DNA of 64,000 nt from an uncultured Acidobacteriaceae bacterium (GCA_937879855.1 CALFMO010000061.1:16913-80912); one strand, 5' to 3'; counted from the stretch's first letter, positions 1 to 8,142 are shown. A program made the numbers and translations. Notes: generated by a model not told the origin, from the sequence alone.

Positions 1-105
1 GCTGTGGAAATCTTGTGGAAAGTTTTGGCGGGTCCGGCCCTCTCCCAGTCGCGATTATAGCCTGAATCGCGCGCGGAATCAGGGTCAGACCGCCGCCTAA
101 AGCGA

Positions 106-1683
106 ATGGCTGACTACATTTACACGATGGAGATCCGGTTGACGCCGGACCAGTTGAAGGGCGTCGGCCTGGTGCAAGACGTAGCCCGCGCTGCCGGCAT
201 GAATCTCTATCTGACGGGCGGCGCCATCCGCGACATCATCAGCGGCTTTACCATCCGCGACCTGGATTTCACCGTTCAGGGAAATCCTCTCAAGCTGCAA
301 AAAGAATTGGAGAAGGCCGGCGCGAAGATCACCGCAGTCGAAGAGGACATGCGGACCATTTTCATTTCGCTGCCGGGCAATGCCCGCGCCGAAATCAGCA
401 TGGCGCGCACCGAGCGTTTTGAAAAGACGGGCAAGCCTCCGATCGTTACGCCTGCGACCATCCATGAGGACCTCCGCCGCCGCGACTTTACGGTCAATGC
501 CATGGCGCTTTCGTTGAACGAAGGATCGCGCGGCCTGCTGCTCGATCCCTTTAACGGCGTGGCCGACATCGAAGGCAAGGTCATCCGCATTCTGCATAAT
601 TATTCGTTCCTGGAAGATCCCTCGCGGCTGATCCGCGCCACGCGCTTTGCTGCGCGTTTTCACTGGCCGCTCGAGGAACGCACGCAGGCGCGCTACGACT
701 CGGCGAAGGAAGGCAAGTACATCGATCACATCCTGCGCTCGTCGATCGGCCATGAAATCGCGGCGCTGGCGCATGAAGACGACCCGCTGCACGTCGTGAA
801 GATGCTGGAGAAAGAGGGCTGGCTCGAAGTTTTGCACGATCACTGGACGGTTGCGAAAGTCGACGCCAACGGCATCACGCAGCTGATGAAGACTCGGCAG
901 CAGATGGTCGACCTGGGATACACGCCCGATGCCGGCCCGGCGGTCATGTATTTTCTGACCTCGCACTTCTCCGAGAAAGATATTTCGGACATTCAAAGAC
1001 TGATTCCCCGGAGGGATCTAGTCGAAGCCTGGCGAGATATTGAAGACCATGCCAAACAACTCGCCAAGCGGTTGATGGGCAAAGAGGCCGCTACCCCCTC
1101 GCGCACCTGGCAGTTGCTGTCTTCGGCGCGGCCGGAGATGGTGTTGTTTCTCGCGGTGACGGCCAAGCAGCAGGCGGTGGAGCAGAAGATCAAGAACTAC
1201 CTCACGAAGTGGCGACAGGTGCAACAGAAGCTGCCGTTGCCGGAGATGACTGAGCTGCTCATTACTCCGCAATTGCCCGAGTATCCTAAACTCGCGCATG
1301 ACGTGTTCATGCTGCTGCTGGACGGAAAGCTCCGCTCGCGCACGGAAACGCTCAAGTTCTTGAAGCCCTTTGCGCCTCCGCCTCCACCTCCGCCGCCAGC
1401 ACCCAGACGGGGACGCGCTGCCAAGGCGGCCGCTGGGGAAGCACCTGCCGCAGCAGCGCCAGGAAAGCCCGGGCCAAAAGCAGGGAAGAAGGCGAAGGGC
1501 GCCGTCGCGGCCGCAGCACCGGCAGCGACGCCCGCAGCGGCAGCCAAGCCGCAAGCCAAGCCGCCTGAAAAATCGAAGCCCGTCAAACCTGCGCCCAAGC
1601 CGTCGAAACCAGCCCCGAAGACTGCGAAGAAGGCGGCTGCGAAGTCCTCACCGAAATCGGCTAAGGGAAAGAAAAAGAAATAG
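106..1683 (+). CDS. cca: CCA tRNA nucleotidyltransferase / poly(A) polymerase family protein
   Basis: Class II nucleotidyltransferase that adds or repairs the 3' CCA end of tRNA in the cytoplasm. The N-terminal head shows the GGAIRD motif (residues 38-43), the metal-binding DLDF pair (about 52-55) and the RRRDFTVNAMA segment (about 128-138), followed by the RNA-binding region beginning EDPSRLIRATRFAARF. Family core length is about 400-450 residues. Here the last roughly 100 residues are a low-complexity Pro/Ala/Lys tail (a proline run, then AKAAA/KPAPK-like repeats, ending in lysines) that is not part of the usual fold and is probably disordered and RNA-interacting (inference). The ATG at 106 is taken; an ATG at 127 is possible. 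Family assignment is firm, the precise activity (CCA- versus A-adding) less so. Confidence 0.88.
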   Translation: MADYIYTMEIRLTPDQLKGVGLVQDVARAAGMNLYLTGGAIRDIISGFTIRDLDFTVQGNPLKLQKELEKAGAKITAVEEDMRTIFISLPGNARAEISMARTERFEKTGKPPIVTPATIHEDLRRRDFTVNAMALSLNEGSRGLLLDPFNGVADIEGKVIRILHNYSFLEDPSRLIRATRFAARFHWPLEERTQARYDSAKEGKYIDHILRSSIGHEIAALAHEDDPLHVVKMLEKEGWLEVLHDHWTVAKVDANGITQLMKTRQQMVDLGYTPDAGPAVMYFLTSHFSEKDISDIQRLIPRRDLVEAWRDIEDHAKQLAKRLMGKEAATPSRTWQLLSSARPEMVLFLAVTAKQQAVEQKIKNYLTKWRQVQQKLPLPEMTELLITPQLPEYPKLAHDVFMLLLDGKLRSRTETLKFLKPFAPPPPPPPPAPRRGRAAKAAAGEAPAAAAPGKPGPKAGKKAKGAVAAAAPAATPAAAAKPQAKPPEKSKPVKPAPKPSKPAPKTAKKAAAKSSPKSAKGKKKK

Positions 1684-1749
1684 AGCGATCCCGCTAACAG
1701 ATTCTCTTCTTGTTCTCTTCTTTCGGCGAGACCGGGCCGCATTCTTGCC

Positions 1750-2559
1750 CTACTTGTTTGGGTTCGATGCCGCTTTATGGTAGTTGAAGTAGGTGTCATC
1801 TTCTTCCCCGTTCTTGGGAATCAGCTTTAAGACTTTGGCGCGCGACCGCATGGAAAAATGTTTTGCCAGCCAGATGCCCGGGGCCACCGGAATTTTCTCC
1901 AGTTCGAAAAAAGTGCCGGGTTCCACCTCCGCGAGAAAACCTTTTATCGATACCGGATGCGTGACCTCCGCTACGACCTTTACCCACTGAAAAGTTTTCT
2001 TGTCGATCCAGAGCTTTCCTTGCATCCCGGTTAGCGCTTGCGTTTCCATGTTCGGCGGATGATACCCGGGGCGCGGAGACGCTTGTAGAAAATAAACCGC
2101 ATGACCGCCCAATTTGGTTTGACCCATCAGCTTGAAGTCGAACGCCTTCACCATTTCTTCCATCATTGAACGGTCACGTTTGCGCTCTTCTTCGTACTTG
2201 GCAATGCGCTCGGCTCGCTTCTGAGGCGACTCGTTTTTTCGCTCGGAAAGTGCATTTTCCAGCTTGCGTTTCTCTTCGGCAGCCTGCGATGGCGTCAAGG
2301 GTTTGCCGTCCACGGCTATCAGCCGCTGGTACGGCGATCCGAGGATCATCGTGTCCTGGTAGGTTTTCGTTCCGTCGTGGGTGCGATCGCGTTCCGAACA
2401 ATCAAACTTAGGGGCAGCTTCCCAGTCGCGCTTGTTCGCCTCGACAGACCGTTGAATGATGGTATTGGCATCGTTCTGGCCCATCGCCGAGCCGCCCAAT
2501 GCCGAAGTGCAGAATGCAAGAATGAATACAAATCGAAAACCCATGACTACTCTGATCAT
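1750..2559 (-). CDS. Secreted protein of unknown function
   Basis: I do not recognise a characterised family. The product begins with a typical signal peptide (MIRVVMGFRFVFILAFC... ending near GSAMGQ), then a charged central region rich in Lys/Glu/Arg (about residues 70-130 after the chosen start) and a C-terminal region with short beta-like stretches (KLWIDKKTFQWVKV, PGTFFELEKI) resembling outer-membrane lipoprotein-sorting or LolA-like sandwich proteins common in Acidobacteria (inference). The open frame extends upstream to a GTG at 2640, but the ATG at 2559 places the signal peptide at the N-terminus; an ATG at 2544 is an alternative. It is convergent with the CCA-enzyme gene and divergent from the cytochrome gene. 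Confidence 0.72.
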   Translation of the reverse strand: MIRVVMGFRFVFILAFCTSALGGSAMGQNDANTIIQRSVEANKRDWEAAPKFDCSERDRTHDGTKTYQDTMILGSPYQRLIAVDGKPLTPSQAAEEKRKLENALSERKNESPQKRAERIAKYEEERKRDRSMMEEMVKAFDFKLMGQTKLGGHAVYFLQASPRPGYHPPNMETQALTGMQGKLWIDKKTFQWVKVVAEVTHPVSIKGFLAEVEPGTFFELEKIPVAPGIWLAKHFSMRSRAKVLKLIPKNGEEDDTYFNYHKAASNPNK

Positions 2560-2763
2560 AACGAAGGTCCAACGAGGAAGACTGTCGGAGAAGAAACGTT
2601 CGGAAAATGGTTTGTCAAAGGCAAAAGGCTTGATCCTCACCGGTAGATGCTACAGAGATGACTATTAGCCGGGGGAAGTTGTCGGCATAACTATTGCTAT
2701 GTGCAGACGCGGCCGCTATGATGTGGCGCGCCAATCGCCCCGTGGCGTAAACGCAAAGGGAAA

Positions 2764-3753
2764 ATGAAGAAGCCGGTGAGAATTCTGCTCATCCGTCTGT
2801 TCACGATTTGTCTCCTTTTGGTTGTAGCCATCACGTTCACTGTCGGTTGGCGGCCGTTCTTAGGGCCGAGGAAGCGCGCTGTGACCAAGCGCCAGTTCAA
2901 GCGCACTCCGGAGCGGGTGGCTCGGGGTCGATATCTCACGCAAGCACTCTTAGGTTGCGAAACCTGCCACTCGCCCAAAGATTGGTCGCAGCACGGCGCT
3001 CCCACGATGCCAGGCGCGGAACTTGTCGGACAGGCCCTGCCCATCCCGGGTTTTCCCGGAACCATCGTTGCGCCGAACCTAACCCCGGATCCTGAGACTG
3101 GAAGTGCCAACTGGAGCGATGACCAGATTGCCCGCGCCATCCGCGAAGGCATCAAGCACGACGACAGCATCATTTTTCCCATGATGCCGTACTCCCAATA
3201 CAAAGAACTCTCGGATGAAGATGTGGCTTCCGTCGTGGTTTATCTGCGCTCGCTGACGCCGGTGCGAAATCCGCTGCCGCCATCGCACATCAACTTCCCA
3301 GTTAACTACCTGGTTCGAAGCGCCGCTGAGCCGGTTCTCGAACCGGTGCCTGGTCCCGCTGCGTCGGATCCGCTCGCGCGCGGAAAATACATGGCACGAC
3401 TGGGCTGTGGTTGCCACACCGTCGACGACAGGCTGGGCTACGCCGGCGGAGAGCGTTTGGCAGGGCCGTGGGGCGATATCGTCAGCGCCAACATTACGGC
3501 GGATCCCTCTGGCATCGGATATTACAGCGAGGCGGCGTTCATTACCGTTCTCCAAACCGGAAACGTCGGCGCGCGCAAGCTCAACTCCATCATGCCCTTC
3601 GGCGAATTCAAGGACCTGACCGACGATGACGTCAAGGCCATCTTTGCCTATCTTCGGAGCTTGCCGCCGGTGAAACACCGCGTCGACAACTCGCTGCCTC
3701 CAACTTACTGCAAGCTGTGCAAACACAAGCACGGAGCCGGCGATCAGAACTGA
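2764..3753 (+). CDS. Membrane-anchored cytochrome c-type protein
   Basis: Periplasmic electron-carrier candidate. One N-terminal membrane segment (about residues 8-28) is followed by two cytochrome c-like domains. The first has a canonical haem-binding CETCH motif (residues 65-69) and a MMPYSQYKELSDEDVASVVVYLRSL segment carrying the probable distal Met. The second is marked by an IMPFGEFKDLTDDDVKAIFAYLRSL segment but its cysteine motif reads CGCH (215-218), one residue short of CXXCH. The C-terminus carries CKLCKHKHG (from residue 316), a conserved-looking CXXC tail. The duplication of the whole domain is plain. It resembles the cytochrome subunits associated with alcohol or aldehyde dehydrogenases, but no dehydrogenase lies next to it. 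Start ATG at 2764 is supported by the upstream AAAGGGAAA. Confidence 0.85.
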   Translation: MKKPVRILLIRLFTICLLLVVAITFTVGWRPFLGPRKRAVTKRQFKRTPERVARGRYLTQALLGCETCHSPKDWSQHGAPTMPGAELVGQALPIPGFPGTIVAPNLTPDPETGSANWSDDQIARAIREGIKHDDSIIFPMMPYSQYKELSDEDVASVVVYLRSLTPVRNPLPPSHINFPVNYLVRSAAEPVLEPVPGPAASDPLARGKYMARLGCGCHTVDDRLGYAGGERLAGPWGDIVSANITADPSGIGYYSEAAFITVLQTGNVGARKLNSIMPFGEFKDLTDDDVKAIFAYLRSLPPVKHRVDNSLPPTYCKLCKHKHGAGDQN

Positions 3754-3806
3754 AGGCAAGGGCAAAGCAGGAACAAATTTGACAACTCGACGGTAAGGGG
3801 CGGGCG

Positions 3807-3812
3807 TATAAT
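3807..3812 (+). promoter_or_regulatory. Candidate -10 box for a leaderless transcript
   Basis: A perfect TATAAT lies six bases before the ATG at 3819, so initiation 6-7 bases downstream would start at the initiation codon. No ribosome binding site precedes that codon. A TTGACA at 3779-3784 is 22 bases upstream, too far for a standard -35 element. Confidence 0.4.
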
Positions 3813-3818
3813 CTTGCT

Positions 3819-4625
3819 ATGCGCCGCCTAATGACGATTACGGCGTTCGCGCTCTTCTTGGCGGTGCCCGTGTGGGCGCAGCGCGGCGGCGGAGCTCGTG
3901 GCGGTTTCAGCGGCGGCCATGCCAGTGGCTTCGGTGCACACGCTGGGTTCAGCGGTCGCGCTGCCGTCGGTGGTAGTCATTTCTCAGGCGGAATGCGCTC
4001 GGGCGCCGGAATTTTTCGCGGCCCGGTTCATGTCTCGCACCTCGGTTCGTCTCGCGCGCCATTCTTGCATGACGGTTTTCGTGGCGACCGCTTCCGTGGC
4101 GACCGCTTCCGCGGTGGATTTGATCACCGCTTCCATGGGCACGACCGCAGGTTTCGCAACCACTGCTTCGGCTTTGGATGCTTCGGCTATCCCTGGATCT
4201 ACGGCGGGTATTACGATCCGTTCTGGTGGGGAGATTCTAGCTCCTCGTATGACCAGGACTACGAGCAGAATCTAGCCATCGCCAACGAGATGAACGAGCA
4301 AAGCCTGCGAGAGCAGCAAATGCGACGCCAGGAAGAGGCCGATGGAGATCGCGATTCCTACGCGCGCTCAGATCCCGCGCCGCGCTCTGCTTCTGGTAGC
4401 GAACCAAAGGGAATGGCAATCATGCCCGCCACGGTTCTGGTTTTCCACGATCAGCGTCAGAAGGAAATTCAGAACTATGCGATCGTCGGCCAGACGCTGT
4501 GGAATTTTGCTCCCCACCACACCGAAAAGATTCCGCTATCAGATCTTGACTTGGCCGCTACCACCAAGGCGAACGACGACCGGGGCGTGACCTTCCGGGT
4601 TCCCAGCGGCAACGAAGCTCAATAG
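3819..4625 (+). CDS. Secreted Gly/His/Arg-rich protein of unknown function
   Basis: No family recognised. A signal peptide (MRRLMTITAFALFLAVPVWAQ) precedes a Gly-rich segment (RGGGARGGFSGGHASGFGAH), then short tandem GDRFRG units and an aromatic stretch (about residues 125-150: YPWIYGGYYDPFWWGD). The second half is soluble and Gln/Glu-rich, then a C-terminal part (about 200-268) with VLVFHDQRQKEIQNYAIVGQTLWNF. This last part resembles a small beta domain seen at the end of many secreted acidobacterial proteins (inference). The N-terminal half looks like a disordered surface or cell-wall-associated region. The start is fixed by the signal peptide; the ATG sits directly after a TATAAT and may be leaderless. 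Confidence 0.75.
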   Translation: MRRLMTITAFALFLAVPVWAQRGGGARGGFSGGHASGFGAHAGFSGRAAVGGSHFSGGMRSGAGIFRGPVHVSHLGSSRAPFLHDGFRGDRFRGDRFRGGFDHRFHGHDRRFRNHCFGFGCFGYPWIYGGYYDPFWWGDSSSSYDQDYEQNLAIANEMNEQSLREQQMRRQEEADGDRDSYARSDPAPRSASGSEPKGMAIMPATVLVFHDQRQKEIQNYAIVGQTLWNFAPHHTEKIPLSDLDLAATTKANDDRGVTFRVPSGNEAQ

Positions 4626-4744
4626 GGCTTGCGGTTCAAGCCTTGCTGGCGCCCACTCACCGCATGCTTTCACCTTTCGCTGCATTTCAGCGCCGTTCAA
4701 ATCAACGACATTCCCTTTTAGCGATCAAGCTAGTACAGTGAAAT

Positions 4745-4825
4745 CAAGCGTTTAGGTCATGTCCGACGGATGTGGGGAACCTGCAGCAATACGGGTCTAA
4801 ACCCGGGGCAAGCCCTGTCCGAATG
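4745..4825 (+). other. Possible structured element upstream of hpnJ
   Basis: Within the 222-base gap before hpnJ, a G/C-rich stretch can fold into at least two adjacent hairpins (GGGTCTAAACCC at about 4793-4804, and GGGCAAGCCC just after it), and TGTCCG occurs on both sides. I cannot match it to a known riboswitch class. A TAAAAT at 4827-4832 could be a -10 box, which would put the element upstream of the transcript instead of in its leader. Confidence 0.25.
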
Positions 4826-4847
4826 CTAAAATAAACGAATACCCACT

Positions 4848-6311
4848 ATGCCTCTAAAAACACTGTTTCTCAATCCTCCTTCGTTTGAAAACTTCGACGG
4901 AGGCGCAGGGTCCCGTTGGCCCGCGACGCGCGAAATCGAAAGCTACTGGTATCCGGTCTGGCTGGCGTATCCGGCGGGAATGCTGGAAGGCGCGCGGTTG
5001 CTGGATGCGCCGCCGCATCACGTTTCCGGCCAGGAGACCATTGAGATCGCGAAGGATTACGAGTTCCTCGTGCTGTTCACTTCCACGCCTGGATTTCCCG
5101 GCGACATTCTGCTGGCGCGGGCGATCAAGCAGGCGAATCCGAAGATCAAGATTGCTTTTGTGGGGCCGCACGTAACCGTGTTGCCGGAAAAGTCTCTGCG
5201 CGATTGCCCGGAAATTGATTTTGTCTGCCGTAAGGAATTTGACTATTCGGTTGTGGATTACGCGAAAGGCAAGCCGCTGGCCGATATTCCGGGCGTGTCG
5301 TTTCTGAAAGACGGACAGATCGTGCACAATCCCGACTCTCCGCAGCTTCAGGATCTCGACGCGCTGCCGCACGTCACTGAAGTCTACAAGCGCGACCTGG
5401 ACGTCACACGCTACAACGTACCTTTCCTGCTGCATCCGTTCGTGTCGCTCTATACCACGCGAGGCTGCCCGGCACAGTGTACGTTCTGTTTGTGGCCCCA
5501 GACGCTGAGCGGGCATCCGTGGCGCAAACGTTCCACCGATGACGTTGCCCGCGAAATGGCGAAGGCCAAAGAGTTGTGGCCGAATGTGAAAGAGTTTTTC
5601 TTTGACGACGATACCTTCAATATTCAGAAGGCGCGGACGATCGAACTGTGCGCCAAATTGAAGCCGCTCGGTTTGACATGGTCCTGCACCTCTCGCGTGA
5701 CCACCGACTTCGAAACATTGAAAGCGATGAAGGAGGCGGGATGCCGCCTGCTGATCGTAGGTTACGAGTCGGGCGATCAACAAATTCTGAAGAACATCAA
5801 GAAAGGCGCGACCATCGAGCGCGCCCGGCAGTTCACCAAAGATTGCCACAAGCTGGGCCTGGTGATTCACGGCGACTTCATCATGGGTTTGCCCGGCGAA
5901 ACGCATGAGACTATCAACAACACCATCGCGTTTGCCAAGGAACTCGACGTCGAGACGATTCAGGTTTCCGTGGCGCACGCATATCCCGGCACCGAGCTTT
6001 ACGATTACGCGGTGAAGAACGGGTTCATGGTGGGCGACAACAAGATGGTCGATGAAGGCGGACATCAGCTCGCGCAGATTCAATATCCCGGATTGCCGGC
6101 TGACGACATCATGTCGGCGGTTCATCGGTTCTACGACGAATATTACTTCCGGCCGAAAGCGGTATTTCGCATCCTGAAGAAGGCGGCATTTGACAGCAAC
6201 GACCGCAAGCGCCTCTACAAAGAAGCGAAGTCCTTCTTAAAGCTGCGCTCTGCGCGCAACAAGATGGTGAAGAGCCATCAGGCGGCGTCGGCGGAGCCGG
6301 TCAAAGCGTAG
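4848..6311 (+). CDS. hpnJ: Hopanoid biosynthesis-associated radical SAM protein HpnJ
   Basis: Cobalamin-type radical SAM enzyme of the HpnJ family, which is reported to contract the amino-sugar of bacteriohopanetetrol glucosamine into the cyclitol ether head group. The N-terminal part (about residues 1-150) is the B12-binding-like Rossmann region with the characteristic opening LFLNPPSFENFDGG. The radical SAM core starts at the CPAQCTFC cluster motif (Cys207, 211, 214), followed by FFFDDDTF and GYESG, and a C-terminal extension. Length of 487 residues fits the family. It is followed 80 bases later by two half-size EamA-like genes on the same strand. The other hopanoid genes lie further downstream, so it is a satellite of that locus. 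The start is the ATG with the family-typical N-terminus. Confidence 0.9.
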   Translation: MPLKTLFLNPPSFENFDGGAGSRWPATREIESYWYPVWLAYPAGMLEGARLLDAPPHHVSGQETIEIAKDYEFLVLFTSTPGFPGDILLARAIKQANPKIKIAFVGPHVTVLPEKSLRDCPEIDFVCRKEFDYSVVDYAKGKPLADIPGVSFLKDGQIVHNPDSPQLQDLDALPHVTEVYKRDLDVTRYNVPFLLHPFVSLYTTRGCPAQCTFCLWPQTLSGHPWRKRSTDDVAREMAKAKELWPNVKEFFFDDDTFNIQKARTIELCAKLKPLGLTWSCTSRVTTDFETLKAMKEAGCRLLIVGYESGDQQILKNIKKGATIERARQFTKDCHKLGLVIHGDFIMGLPGETHETINNTIAFAKELDVETIQVSVAHAYPGTELYDYAVKNGFMVGDNKMVDEGGHQLAQIQYPGLPADDIMSAVHRFYDEYYFRPKAVFRILKKAAFDSNDRKRLYKEAKSFLKLRSARNKMVKSHQAASAEPVKA

Positions 6312-6391
6312 CGTCAGGTTTCAAAGTTTCGCGTTGGGGTCTGAAACTCTGGAACCTTGAAACTCTGTGGCCTTGAAAACCTGAGTCCTAA

Positions 6392-6862
6392 GTGACCTTT
6401 CGCAAGTATCTGGTGCTGGCTGGAGTAACCGTCTTTGCAGCGGCCGGGGACTCCATGCTCTCGCACGGGATGAAGCAAGCCGGCAACATCTCTCTCTCTC
6501 ATCTGCAAGGCGTCATTCTCGCACTGCTGAATCCGTGGGTAGCGGTGGGCATCCTTCTACTGCTCGCTTTCTTCGCTTCTTACATGAATGCGCTCTCCTG
6601 GGCTGACTTGACTTATGTGTTGCCGGCGACGTCGCTGGGCTATGTCCTACTGGCGCTGGTGGCGAAGTTTGTGCTGCATGAGCAGGTGAGCCCGCTGCGC
6701 TGGCTGGGGATCGCGCTGATCTCCGGTGGCGTGGGATTCGTTGCGGGAGGGCCGGCGCTTACGTCGGATGATTCAAAATCTGGGCTTCTCGCAAAGAACG
6801 CGAGAAATGGAGCACCCTCTGCAGAAGATGTGCCAGCGGTTTCCAGCGGGGTGCGGCGATGA
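6392..6862 (+). CDS. Half-size EamA/DMT-like membrane protein (first of a pair)
   Basis: Small drug/metabolite-transporter-type protein with four predicted membrane helices (about residues 6-24, 40-65, 70-92, 98-120) and the HEQVSPLRWLGIALISGGV signature ending an EamA half-domain. Such four-helix proteins act as dimers. Its start is a GTG and its stop overlaps the ATG of the next gene by four bases (ATGA), so the two are translationally coupled and probably form a heterodimer like ArnE/ArnF or EbrAB (inference). The hydrophilic C-terminal tail after about residue 122 is largely encoded by a palindromic repeat (6770-6817) and looks like an insertion. Position directly behind hpnJ suggests handling of a hopanoid or lipid-linked sugar (inference only). 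Confidence 0.8.
   Translation: MTFRKYLVLAGVTVFAAAGDSMLSHGMKQAGNISLSHLQGVILALLNPWVAVGILLLLAFFASYMNALSWADLTYVLPATSLGYVLLALVAKFVLHEQVSPLRWLGIALISGGVGFVAGGPALTSDDSKSGLLAKNARNGAPSAEDVPAVSSGVRR
6770..6817 (+). repeat. Palindromic element, copy 1 (within the first EamA-like gene)
   Basis: TTCAAAATCTGGGC, then the hairpin TTCTCGC-aaagaac-GCGAGAA, then ATGGAGCACCC. The ends and central hairpin match the layout of the copies in hpnE and recN. It encodes the hydrophilic C-terminal tail of the transporter. Confidence 0.55.
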
Positions 6863-7239
6863 AGCATGCTTACACCTGGGGCGGGATTTTGGTGGTTGTG
6901 TTCGCGTCGGTGGTGGGCGATGTGCTGCTGGCGCGCGCCATGAAGCAAGTTGGCGACGTGCATGATCTGTGGCGCCGCGCTGGACTGTGGTCCGTGGTCT
7001 CGCGTACTTTGCGCAACGCGAACTTTTTCCTGGGCGTGACTGCCATGGCGGTCGCGTTCTTCAGTCTGCTGTTTGCACTCTCATGGGGAGACGTGAGCCT
7101 GGTCGCCCCGGCTGCCGCGTCGCTCACCTTCATCGGCAACGCATTCGCGGCGAAAATCTTCCTGCATGAAAAAGTCGATCAGCGCCGGTGGCTCGCCGCC
7201 CTGCTCGTAGCGGCTGGAGTGGCGCTGCTAGCTGGTTAA
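6859..7239 (+). CDS. Half-size EamA/DMT-like membrane protein (second of a pair)
   Basis: Four-helix membrane protein of 126 residues, paralogous to the preceding gene. Both begin with a helix followed by a short motif (DSMLSHGMKQAG in the first, DVLLARAMKQVGD here) and both end in an HE-K/Q-V-D/S-RRWLxAxL-type helix. Translation starts at an ATG that overlaps the previous stop codon, indicating coupled expression and a likely heterodimeric transporter. Substrate unknown; the pairing resembles the ArnE/ArnF flippase for undecaprenyl-phosphate aminoarabinose, and the hpnJ context makes a hopanoid or sugar-lipid substrate conceivable (inference). Confidence 0.82.
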   Translation: MKHAYTWGGILVVVFASVVGDVLLARAMKQVGDVHDLWRRAGLWSVVSRTLRNANFFLGVTAMAVAFFSLLFALSWGDVSLVAPAAASLTFIGNAFAAKIFLHEKVDQRRWLAALLVAAGVALLAG

Positions 7240-7335
7240 GGCTTGCTGGAAATCCAGACCTCCACACGGAACACAACTTCCTCTTGCATCGCGATTCTGA
7301 CGGGTGCATACTTTCGCGCGATAGGGGGTGGTTCT

Positions 7336-8058
7336 ATGCACAGAATTGCATTGCTGATTGTTATCGCCCTGCTCGCGGTAAGCGCCGGTCATTCGACGCC
7401 GCCGGCTGCGGACTGGGCGATTAACGCTACTGCAATTGAGGCTTGCAGTTGTCCACACTTCTGCATCTGCTATTTCAACGCGCATCCCGCGGTTCATCAC
7501 GAAAACGGCAAGGCGGAACACTTCTGCAAGTTCAACAACGCCTACAAAGTCAATAAGGGACACTACGGCAACACCGATCTCGCCGGCGCCAAGTTCTGGC
7601 TCAGCGGCGACCTCGGCGGCGACTTTTCCCAGGGCCAGATGGATTGGGTATTGGCAACTTTCGACAAGGGTACGAGCGCCGAACAACGGCAGGCGCTAGG
7701 AGAGATTCTGGGACACGTATTTCCTGTGAAGTGGAAGTCATTCCAGACAGCCGAGGGCGATATCGACACCTGGACCTTCGACAAGGATCAGGCCCACGCG
7801 ACTCTTAACGGCGGCAAGACAGCAGAGATTAAGTTGAAACGGTTTCAAGGCATGACCGACGAACCGGCGGTGCTCAAGAATGTGAAGTATTGGGGAACGC
7901 CGCGCAACGATGGCTTCGTGATGATGCCGAATGAGTTGGAAACCTACAAAGAGGGCCCCAAGGCTTATGAATACAAGGGAACGAACGGGTTCATGCTCAC
8001 TTTCGATATGACGTCAAAGGATGTGCCCGCGCAGAAGGGCTCGTCTATGAGCTACTGA
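7336..8058 (+). CDS. Secreted DUF1326 domain protein
   Basis: Function unknown. After a signal peptide (MHRIALLIVIALLAVSAGHS) the mature protein opens with the DUF1326 hallmark EACSCPHFCICYFN, a cysteine cluster of unknown role, followed by CKFNNAYKVNKGHYG and the DLAGAKFWLSGDLGGDF segment. Family length is about 200-230 residues, which fits. The open frame begins at 7243, but the ATG at 7336 is preceded by AGGGGGTGG at good spacing and places the signal peptide at the N-terminus. A strong intrinsic terminator follows the gene, so it is the last gene of any transcript from hpnJ. Confidence 0.85.
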   Translation: MHRIALLIVIALLAVSAGHSTPPAADWAINATAIEACSCPHFCICYFNAHPAVHHENGKAEHFCKFNNAYKVNKGHYGNTDLAGAKFWLSGDLGGDFSQGQMDWVLATFDKGTSAEQRQALGEILGHVFPVKWKSFQTAEGDIDTWTFDKDQAHATLNGGKTAEIKLKRFQGMTDEPAVLKNVKYWGTPRNDGFVMMPNELETYKEGPKAYEYKGTNGFMLTFDMTSKDVPAQKGSSMSY

Positions 8059-8078
8059 GGGATGTTGTCTGGTATGTA

Positions 8079-8109
8079 TGCGCCAGATTTCCCTCTGGCG
8101 CATTTTTTT
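8079..8109 (+). terminator. Rho-independent terminator
   Basis: A 9-bp perfect stem (TGCGCCAGA / TCTGGCGCA) with a six-base loop is followed by seven T residues, 20 bases after the DUF1326 stop codon. Confidence 0.9.
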
Positions 8110-8142
8110 ATGCCGAAGTGCTGCAAAAACTCAACGTCAAAA

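Noticed and set aside
1..30. Two TGTGGAAA sequences resembling DnaA boxes
   Set aside because: Both differ from the consensus TTWTNCACA and no other origin features (dnaA, dnaN, AT-rich unwinding region) are present.
97..996. 299-codon minus-strand frame opposite the CCA enzyme
   Set aside because: Shadow frame; no recognisable motifs and the plus strand encodes a conserved protein.
4854..6125. 423-codon minus-strand frame opposite hpnJ
   Set aside because: Shadow of a high-GC gene; its sequence is basic and low-complexity and hpnJ on the other strand carries intact motifs.
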